A stretch of DNA of 64,000 bases from Clostridia bacterium. Its GTDB lineage: Bacteria; Bacillota; Clostridia; Christensenellales; CAG-138. Shown here piece by piece: positions 58,541 through 64,000 of the stretch. Below the pieces are notes generated by a model. It saw nothing but the letters and a program-made list of their open reading frames with translations. It was not told where the DNA came from and searched no databases. The stretch spans positions 1 to 64,000 of the forward strand of contig JAFRUN010000063.1 of assembly GCA_017438865.1 (NCBI GenBank), written 5' to 3'. Made by a program: the position numbers and the translations under genes. The stretch's first letter is position 1, and every line of letters starts with the position of its first letter.

Positions 58541-59926
58541 TTATTCCGCTTTCAGCAGGAATGCGCGATACGCCTTGAACGCTTCATACAGGTCCGCCTT
58601 CGAGATGATCTCCCACGGCGCGTGCATGGACAGCACCGCAACGCCGCTGTCGATGACCTCCATGCCGTATTCCGCGCAGATGTAGGCGATCGTTCCGCCG
58701 CCGCCGACGTCGACCTTGCCGAGCTCCGCGGTCTGGTAACGCACCTTTGCATCCTCCATCCACCTGCGCAGCTTCGCCATATACTCCGCGTTCGCGTCGT
58801 TCGATCCGCTCTTGCCGCGCGAGCCGGTATACTTGTTGAAGCAGACGCCCTGTCCGAGGAACGCGCTGTTTTTCTTCTCAAAAACGCCCGCGAAGTTCGG
58901 ATCGAAGCCCGCGCTGACGTCGCAGGAAAGCATGTGCGCGTTGGTAAGCGCGCGGCGGAGCTTCAGCTCGGAATACTCGCCGGTCAGGTTCATGACCTCC
59001 GCGACGGTGTTCTCAAAATACTTTGCGTGCATGCCGGTCGCACCGACGGAGCCGATCTCCTCCTTGTCCGCAAGGATGCAGCAGCAGGTCGCGTCCGGCG
59101 TGTTTTTCACGTTGAGCATCGCCTTGATCTGGGCAAAGGCGCAGACGCGGTCGTCATGTCCGTATCCGATGATCATGCTGCGGTCCAGACCGAGCTCGCG
59201 GCACTTGCCTGCCGGAACGACCTCGATCTCGGCGGAGAGGAAGTCCTCCTCCTCGATCCCGTACTTCTCCCTGAGGATCTTCAGCATGTTCGCCTTGACG
59301 GGTTCCTTTTCCTCGTCTTTCATCGGCATGCCGCCGATGATGACGTTCAGATCCTCGCCTTCGATCGCGACGGCCGCCTTCTTCTGCAGCTGATCCGCCG
59401 AAAGGTGGATCAGAAGATCGGAGATGCCGACGACCGGATCGCTTTCGTCTTCGCCGATCACGACGTTCACGACCGTTCCGTCCTTCTTTGCGACGACGCC
59501 GTGCAGCGCGAGCGGGATCGTGACCCACTGATACTTTTTGATGCCGCCGTAGTAATGCGTGTCGAGATACGCAAGTCCGGAATCCTCATACAGCGGATTC
59601 TGCTTCAGGTCCATACGCGGCGAATCGATGTGCGCGCCGATGATGTTGAAGCCCTTTTCCATCGGGCGCTTGCCGACGATGAACAGCATGATCGCTTTGC
59701 CCATGCAGTCCGCGTATACGCGGTCGCCCGCCGCGAGCTTACCGTTCGCTGCAATGACCTCTTTGAGATCCCGGTAGCCCGCCGCTTTTGCGAGCGTGAT
59801 CGCGGCGGTCACGCATTCGCGCTCGGTCTTTCCGGCGTCCAGAAACGCACGGTATTCCTTCGAAACGGTTTCGAGCTTTCTGAGCTCGGTCTTGTTATAG
59901 GTGTTCCACGCAACGGTTCGTTCCAT
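58541..59926 (-). CDS. M18-family aspartyl-type aminopeptidase
   Basis: A 461-aa cytoplasmic zinc aminopeptidase of family M18. Metal-site segments: GAHIDSPRMDL (His, Asp), ADKEEIGSVGATGMHAKYFE (Glu-Glu) and SCDVSAGFDPN (Asp), with a C-terminal SMHAPWEIISKADLYEAFKAY (His). M18 enzymes remove N-terminal acidic or neutral residues from peptides. The start at 59926 follows GGGAGGAAAAT; a longer frame upstream (to 60178) runs through the structured non-coding region and is rejected. Confidence 0.93.
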   Translation of the reverse strand: MERTVAWNTYNKTELRKLETVSKEYRAFLDAGKTERECVTAAITLAKAAGYRDLKEVIAANGKLAAGDRVYADCMGKAIMLFIVGKRPMEKGFNIIGAHIDSPRMDLKQNPLYEDSGLAYLDTHYYGGIKKYQWVTIPLALHGVVAKKDGTVVNVVIGEDESDPVVGISDLLIHLSADQLQKKAAVAIEGEDLNVIIGGMPMKDEEKEPVKANMLKILREKYGIEEEDFLSAEIEVVPAGKCRELGLDRSMIIGYGHDDRVCAFAQIKAMLNVKNTPDATCCCILADKEEIGSVGATGMHAKYFENTVAEVMNLTGEYSELKLRRALTNAHMLSCDVSAGFDPNFAGVFEKKNSAFLGQGVCFNKYTGSRGKSGSNDANAEYMAKLRRWMEDAKVRYQTAELGKVDVGGGGTIAYICAEYGMEVIDSGVAVLSMHAPWEIISKADLYEAFKAYRAFLLKAE

Positions 59927-60040
59927 ATTTTCCTCCCAATGATGTTTTCTATATTTTACCATGGATTTATGCGCGAATCTACTGCTTTTGACAAGAAAAA
60001 TGATATATAAATGCGCAGATCGGTTCCTCTGAAAATAAAA

Positions 60041-60253
60041 TCGCCGCGAACGAATCGACGTTTGCACGATAATGTCATCGTTGCCCGCAAGCGATCGGCA
60101 GCGCAGCGGAGGCGTTGCGAGGACGTTTACAACCGGGCAGTCGCAGCAAACGTGATCGCTTGCGGAAAGGAGCCGCAACGGAGAGGGCGAGCGGTGACAT
60201 TTTTCTTTTCAAAAGGAAAATGTCGCCGCAAACGAATTGACGTTTGCGGCGAC
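60041..60253. ncRNA. Candidate structured non-coding element between pepM18 and tRNA-Pro
   Basis: No credible gene. It holds a 25-nt direct repeat (60041-60065 and 60223-60247, 23/25 identical), a 12-bp inverted repeat (60085-60096 with 60154-60165), a small hairpin (60066-60081), a 19-bp stem (60191-60209 with 60211-60229, paired fully only in plus-strand RNA through two G-U pairs) and the 13-bp terminator stem at 60222-60253. This could be a small RNA, a decayed repeat element or duplicated terminator DNA. Confidence 0.4.
60212..60253 (-). terminator. Terminator of tRNA-Pro (GGG)
   Basis: Perfect 13-bp stem (60222-60234 with 60241-60253), 6-nt loop, then ATTTTCCTTTT on the minus strand, 1 base after the tRNA CCA. 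Shares the GTCGCCGC core of the terminators at 1038 and 13280. Confidence 0.85.
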
Positions 60254-60254
60254 G

Positions 60255-60331
60255 TGGTCTGGGTGAGAAGATTTGAACTTCCGGCCTCTTGAACCCCATT
60301 CAAGCACGCTACCAAACTGCGCTACACCCAG
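60255..60331 (-). tRNA. tRNA-Pro (GGG)
   Basis: Acceptor CTGGGTG with CACCCAG, anticodon loop ATGGGGT in a CTTGA/TCAAG stem gives GGG, CCA encoded at 60257-60255. Confidence 0.93.
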
Positions 60332-60349
60332 ATATCGGAACCGAATGAT

Positions 60350-60378
60350 ATCTTAACATCCGGCACGATGTTTGTCAA
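60350..60378 (-). promoter_or_regulatory. tRNA-Pro (GGG) promoter
   Basis: On the minus strand: TTGACA (60378-60373), 17 nt, TAAGAT (60355-60350), just past the small membrane-protein stop. Confidence 0.85.
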
Positions 60379-60393
60379 GTGATATTTCGGTCC

Positions 60394-60618
60394 TCACGGA
60401 AGTTTGATGGAATCCGTGATCGGGTTTTCGGAATGGATCAGATCGGTGATCATTCCTTTTGTGCGTTCATAAATGTCGATCACGTCCGTCTTGACGTTCG
60501 TCACCCAATCCGACACAGGTCCTTTCAGGATCCCTTTCTCATTCAAAAAGTACAGCAGTGCCGCCGCCAGAACGACGAGCACGACGACAACGCCGATAAT
60601 TCTGTAAATATGCTTCAT
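60394..60618 (-). CDS. Small single-pass membrane protein
   Basis: A 74-aa protein with one N-terminal membrane helix (about residues 6-26) and a polar tail of about 45 residues (GPVSDWVTNVKTDVIDIYERTKGM). Not a recognised family. GGAGAACAGATT precedes the ATG at 60618, giving a proper Shine-Dalgarno. It lies 33 nt after thiI on the same strand, so probably the third gene of the nifS-thiI transcript. The tRNA-Pro promoter follows within 16 bases. Confidence 0.7.
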   Translation of the reverse strand: MKHIYRIIGVVVVLVVLAAALLYFLNEKGILKGPVSDWVTNVKTDVIDIYERTKGMITDLIHSENPITDSIKLP

Positions 60619-60651
60619 AATCTGTTCTCCTTTACTTTGCAATATATGCGA

Positions 60652-61821
60652 TCAGCAGATATCCATGCGCTCCGTTTCCGCGATCGCTTTTTCGATCATC
60701 GGCTCGAAGTCGACGAGCGCTTCGCTTTCTCTGAGCTTGTCCACCTTCGGCTTCGTGACCGGATGCTTCGGCACGAACACCGTGCAGCAGTCCTCATACG
60801 GCAGGATCGACGTTTCGAACGTTCCGATCTTCTGCGCTTTTTCGATGATCTCCTCTTTGTCGAATCCGATCAGCGGGCGGAACACCGGCATATGGACGGC
60901 ATCGTCGGTTACGCACAGCGACTCGATCGTCTGACTTGCCACCTGACCGATCGATTCTCCCGTGATCAAAGCAAGCGATCCCGTATCCGCGGCGATCCGT
61001 TCGGCGATCTTCATCATCAGCCGGCGCATCAGCACAGTCGTTTCGGTCGAAGGGCACTTGTCGTAGATCGTCATCTGGATCTCCGTAAACGGAACGAGAT
61101 ACAGATTGATCCGTCCCGCATATCGCGAAACGAGCTTCGTAAGCTCGATCACCTTATCCCGCGCCCGTTCGCTGGTGTACGGATAGCTGTAGAAATGCAC
61201 CGCGTCGAGCATCACGCCGCGTTTTGCGATCATGTATCCCGCAACGGGGCTGTCGATGCCGCCCGAGATCAGGAGCATCGCCTTCCCGTTCGAGCCGACC
61301 GGCATGCCGCCCGCGCCGGGCACTTCGCCGGTATAAACGAATGCATTGCTCTGACGAATCTCGACTGTGACGGGCAGCACGGGATGATGCACGTCGACGC
61401 GCAGGTTCGGGTACGCTTCCAGAAGCTCATGCCCGAGCTCGCGGCAGATCTCTTCCGACGTCATCGGGAACCGCTTGTCCGAGCGCCGCGCAAAGCATTT
61501 GAACGTCGGGACAGGCGCGGATTCCGCAAAGGTCTTCGTTTCGGCGATCGCGGCGTCCCGGATCGCTTCCCACGACTTGTCCACGCATTGCGCAATGCTC
61601 AGGGAATGGATGCCGAACACGCGGCATAGTCTGTCCGTGCATTCCGGAATGTTCTCCTCCGGAATGCCGTATACGAATATGCGTCCCTGTTCGCGCTCGA
61701 CCGAAGCGCGCACGGGCATAAGCGCCTGCTTGATCCGGTCGACGAGCAACCGTTCAAAGAAGGGACGATTGAGCCCCTTCAGGTGGATCTCCGCATACCG
61801 GACGAGTAAAACTTTTTCCAT
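60652..61821 (-). CDS. thiI: tRNA 4-thiouridine synthetase ThiI (no rhodanese domain)
   Basis: A 389-aa protein: N-terminal ferredoxin-like plus THUMP domains (1-165, EKVLLVRYAEIHLKGLNRPFFE), then the PP-loop adenylation domain (LLISGGIDSPVAGYMIAKRG). It activates U8 of tRNA for sulfur insertion. The E. coli rhodanese domain is absent, as in Bacillus, where a dedicated desulfurase NifZ donates sulfur; the neighbouring NifS-type gene should do so here. AAAGGAG precedes the ATG at 61821. A 633-codon open frame continues upstream but out of register with nifS and is spurious. Confidence 0.95.
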   Translation of the reverse strand: MEKVLLVRYAEIHLKGLNRPFFERLLVDRIKQALMPVRASVEREQGRIFVYGIPEENIPECTDRLCRVFGIHSLSIAQCVDKSWEAIRDAAIAETKTFAESAPVPTFKCFARRSDKRFPMTSEEICRELGHELLEAYPNLRVDVHHPVLPVTVEIRQSNAFVYTGEVPGAGGMPVGSNGKAMLLISGGIDSPVAGYMIAKRGVMLDAVHFYSYPYTSERARDKVIELTKLVSRYAGRINLYLVPFTEIQMTIYDKCPSTETTVLMRRLMMKIAERIAADTGSLALITGESIGQVASQTIESLCVTDDAVHMPVFRPLIGFDKEEIIEKAQKIGTFETSILPYEDCCTVFVPKHPVTKPKVDKLRESEALVDFEPMIEKAIAETERMDIC

Positions 61822-61823
61822 AC

Positions 61824-62969
61824 TTATCTCCTTTTGTATCTGCGGAGGATCCGCAGCTGTTCGTCGATCGCATTTGCCGCGGCGTCCGCCTCGTCTTCGG
61901 TATTGAACGGACAGAAGCTGAACCGGATCGCGCTCTCCTGTCCTGCGGGCGATACGCCGACCGCGCCGAGGATACGATTCTTGCCCTGCTTCTTCGCCGA
62001 GCATGCCGAACCGGTCGAAACGATCACGCCGTACCGCTCGAGCGCGTGCATCAGAACTTCGCCGCGCACGCCGAGGAAAGAAAGATTCAGAATGTGCGGC
62101 GCGCCGTTTTCGGGCGCAGGCCCGTTCAGAAGCACGTCGGGCAGCGTCATCAGATTCCGGTACAGGCGCATTTTGACGCGAAGCATCTGCGCATGCCATT
62201 CCGCCTCGTTCGCCCGGTACGCGCGAAGCGCCGTATCGAAACCGAGTATCCCCGGAACATTGACGGTTCCGCTTCGCAGATTCCGTTCCTGTCCGCCCCC
62301 GATCTGTCCGCCGGCAAAACGGACGCCGTTTCGCACATAAAGGAATCCGACGCCTTTCGGCGCGTGCAGCTTGTGTGCCGAAACGGAGTACAGATCGACC
62401 GGACACTTTTTGATTCCGACCTTCATGAACGCCTGCACGCCGTCCGAATGGATGACTGCGTTCGGCGCGAGCGCGCGCACCTTCGCCGCGATCCGTTCGA
62501 GATCGTTGACGCTTCCGAGCTCGTTGTTGACGTGCATGATGCTCACGAGGCACGTATCGGCGGCGAGCACCTCGGAAAGGCGGTCGATATCGACGGAGCC
62601 GTCCCTTTTAAGAGGCGCATATGCGATCTCCGCGTCAAACTGCCTTGCCGCTGCGCCGATCGTTTCAAAGACGGACGGATGCTCGATCGCGGTCGTCACG
62701 ATCTTCTTCTTGCCGTGTACGCTGCGCAGCGAGCCGAAAACCGCAGCATTGTTCGATTCCGTTCCGCCGGACGTATAGATGATTTCCGCGGGAGCGGCGC
62801 CCAGCAGCGAAGCCGCAAAGGCCCTTGCCTCTCCCACCGTTTTTTCGACCGAAAACGCGGCTCCGTAGGCGGCGGCAGGATTAAAGAAGTCCCGCGTCAT
62901 GGCGATGCATGCGCGTTCCGCCGATTCGGGAAGCGTTTGTGTCGTTGCGCTGTTATCGAAATAGATCAT
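61824..62969 (-). CDS. NifS/NifZ-type cysteine desulfurase
   Basis: A 381-aa PLP enzyme: IYFDNSATTQTLPESA start, SGGTESNN, H in TAIEHPSV, the PLP lysine in SVSAHKLHAPKGVGFLY, and the active-site Cys in STGSACSAKKQ, with a short class-I-like loop. It turns cysteine into alanine plus enzyme persulfide. Two bases before thiI, the same pairing as nifZ-thiI in Bacillus, so it is probably the sulfur donor for s4U8. GGAAGG lies 7 nt before the ATG. Upstream 62970-63060 holds a weak promoter candidate. Confidence 0.93.
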   Translation of the reverse strand: MIYFDNSATTQTLPESAERACIAMTRDFFNPAAAYGAAFSVEKTVGEARAFAASLLGAAPAEIIYTSGGTESNNAAVFGSLRSVHGKKKIVTTAIEHPSVFETIGAAARQFDAEIAYAPLKRDGSVDIDRLSEVLAADTCLVSIMHVNNELGSVNDLERIAAKVRALAPNAVIHSDGVQAFMKVGIKKCPVDLYSVSAHKLHAPKGVGFLYVRNGVRFAGGQIGGGQERNLRSGTVNVPGILGFDTALRAYRANEAEWHAQMLRVKMRLYRNLMTLPDVLLNGPAPENGAPHILNLSFLGVRGEVLMHALERYGVIVSTGSACSAKKQGKNRILGAVGVSPAGQESAIRFSFCPFNTEDEADAAANAIDEQLRILRRYKRR

Positions 62970-63115
62970 TTGAAATCCTTCCGTTTCGTATTGCTTGATT
63001 CCTTTTATATTATTCCGAAAGGTCGTTTTTCGTAACCATTTATATCACAAGCGCATAAAAAAATCACATAAATCAAAAATTGTTTACATATTAGTCACTT
63101 CTGTGTGAAATTTTA

Positions 63116-63124
63116 TGATATAAT
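63116..63124 (+). promoter_or_regulatory. Extended -10 promoter of the zinc-ribbon protein gene
   Basis: TGATATAAT (TGn plus perfect TATAAT at 63119-63124). No good -35 at 16-18 nt. AGGAGG follows at 63151. Confidence 0.65.
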
Positions 63125-63163
63125 GTATTCAGTTAAACCGAGATTATATTAGGAGGTATATAC

Positions 63164-64000
63164 ATGATTTGCAAGGAATGCGGAGCATACAATCCCGATC
63201 ATGCAGAGTTCTGCAAGGTTTGTGCCGCAAGTCTGAAAGGCAAACCTGCATCCGCTGAGCCCGAGCTCACCGAGGATGCGCCGCAGCCGACCAAGCGGTT
63301 CAGCCGTCCTTCCTGGATGCCGGAAGTAACGGAACAGCCCGTTCGCGAGACCGCTGAAACAGTCAGCGAAGCGGTTGAAGAACCGGCGGCGGAAGTCGAA
63401 CCGGAGGAGGTCGAAACGGTCGTCGAGGAAGAAGAACCCGAGGTCGAGGAAGAAACCGCTCAGGTCTGGTCCCCCGTGCAGAACCGCCGCAGCGCAAGAC
63501 GCGCAAGAAAAGAAGAAGCTGAGGACGAGCCCGAAGAGGACGAAGAAGAATCCGACGAAGACGAAGACGAGGACGAAGGCATTTACAACGACGAAGAGGC
63601 GCTCGAGGACGATGACGACTCCTTCGAATACGAGCCCACTCCGCCGAAGCGCAAACAGCAGAAGAAAAAGAACAACACGCTGTTCACCGTCCTTCTGATC
63701 GCCATCATCGTCGTAATCATCGGCATTCTCGCAGTCGGCGGCATCTGGGCTTACAACAAATTCTTCAAGGATAAAACGCCGGACAACCGCGGCGGAAACG
63801 CTTCTCAGACCGGAACGGTCGAGCCCGACAATCCCTCCGCTGAGCCGGGACAGACGAACGAGCAGTCCTCCGTGCCCGATGCAAAGCATGCGCAGCTCCA
63901 GGAAATGATCGGTGAAAAGGGCGAAGACATTGTCGCCATCACGGTCGTCATTCCCGCGAACGCTTCTGTTGTCATCGATTTCCCGAATCAGGACGATTAC
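63164..64000 (+). CDS. Zinc-ribbon membrane protein with acidic linker, partial
   Basis: An open frame from ATG 63164 (AGGAGG 7 nt upstream) to the window edge, 279 codons without a stop. It has an N-terminal zinc ribbon C3-x2-C6-x10-C17-x2-C20, a very acidic Glu/Asp linker (about residues 60-160), a basic stop (PPKRKQQKKK), one membrane helix (about 173-198), a Gly/Ser/Thr-rich stretch and the start of an extracytoplasmic domain (IVAITVVIPANASVVIDFPNQ). Proteins with this cytoplasmic zinc-ribbon-TM layout are common in clostridia and of unknown function. Confidence 0.8.
   Translation, partial: MICKECGAYNPDHAEFCKVCAASLKGKPASAEPELTEDAPQPTKRFSRPSWMPEVTEQPVRETAETVSEAVEEPAAEVEPEEVETVVEEEEPEVEEETAQVWSPVQNRRSARRARKEEAEDEPEEDEEESDEDEDEDEGIYNDEEALEDDDDSFEYEPTPPKRKQQKKKNNTLFTVLLIAIIVVIIGILAVGGIWAYNKFFKDKTPDNRGGNASQTGTVEPDNPSAEPGQTNEQSSVPDAKHAQLQEMIGEKGEDIVAITVVIPANASVVIDFPNQDDY

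Noticed and set aside
58541..60178. Longer aminopeptidase start at 60178
   Set aside because: The extension reads through the structured non-coding region; GGGAGG before ATG 59926 decides the start.
60011..60299. Short open frames on both strands over the tRNA-Pro flank
   Set aside because: They overlap hairpins and the tRNA, have no Shine-Dalgarno and no recognisable sequence.
60652..62553. A single 633-codon frame covering thiI and half of nifS
   Set aside because: The N-terminal 244 codons are a low-complexity Arg-rich shadow of nifS; thiI has its own AAAGGAG and ATG at 61821.

Overview
The window is chromosomal DNA from a spore-forming, low-copy-repeat member of the Bacillota, most likely class Clostridia. 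The evidence is two tandem alpha/beta-type small acid-soluble spore proteins, a PdaB-like deacetylase, the gene order miaB-ricA-mutS-mutL-miaA-ynbB known from Bacillus and clostridia, an asp23-like/fakA/recG group, clostridial-type tRNA operons with encoded CCA ends, strong AGGAGG ribosome binding sites, TTGACA-N17-TATAAT promoters and a Bacillus-type SOS box. I cannot name the genus. Base composition is moderately GC-rich and even; I see no prophage, plasmid, IS element or CRISPR array. It looks like core genome rather than an accessory island.

Layout. 1-1100: tail of a coiled-coil protein, then a seven-tRNA operon. 1.1-2.7 kb (minus): radC, a small Cys protein and a GtrA membrane protein. 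2.7-4.2 kb (minus): a fold-type II PLP enzyme. 4.4-8.6 kb (plus): sugar-isomerase-like TIM barrel, pgi, rodA and a GNAT. 8.7-11.8 kb: PdaB-like deacetylase, then an ECF sigma factor with an overlapping membrane anti-sigma/sensor gene. 11.9-13.5 kb (minus): MATE exporter and two tRNA-Ser genes. 13.7-17.9 kb (plus): queuosine genes queA and tgt, the tsaE-tsaB-rimI group, and a SEC-C protein. 17.9-18.5 kb: a six-tRNA operon. 18.5-20.6 kb: nucleotidyltransferase and an ECF sigma factor fused to a C-terminal domain. 20.6-22.3 kb (minus): metallo-beta-lactamase lipoprotein, GNAT, tRNA-Ala. 22.4-29.2 kb (plus): class A PBP, OmpR-type two-component system, SPOR protein, RNase HI. 29.2-31.1 kb: tyrosine recombinase and lexA. 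31.1-39.4 kb (minus): ynbB, miaA, mutL, mutS, ricA, miaB. 39.5-40 kb: two SASPs. 40-46.5 kb (minus): recG, fakA, asp23-like, yebC, a NagB-like protein, an alpha/beta hydrolase. 46.6-49.5 kb (minus): Crp-like regulator with an ABC importer. 49.6-52.7 kb (plus): exoA, maf, uvrC. 52.8-60 kb (minus): PH-like membrane protein, EF-G-like GTPase, ahcY, S41 protease, a small P-loop protein, M18 aminopeptidase. 60-63 kb (minus): structured non-coding stretch, tRNA-Pro, a small membrane protein, thiI, a NifS-type desulfurase. 63.16 kb to the end (plus): a zinc-ribbon membrane protein cut by the window edge.

Functional themes are DNA repair (radC, lexA, mutL, mutS, recG, exoA, uvrC, plus maf), tRNA supply and modification (17 tRNAs; queA, tgt, tsaE, tsaB, miaA, miaB, thiI/nifS), cell wall (rodA, PBP, deacetylase) and signalling.

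The most unusual signals are regulatory. They are a perfect 14-6-14 bp inverted repeat holding the recombinase promoter; three genes (radC, PBP, exoA) whose -10 box ends exactly 6 nt before the ATG, implying leaderless mRNAs; divergent promoters sharing one -35 hexamer (exoA/crp); terminator-like hairpins that cover or abut start regions (SPOR gene, recG, PH gene); two ECF loci sharing a promoter signature; and a ~210-bp multi-hairpin non-coding region beside tRNA-Pro.
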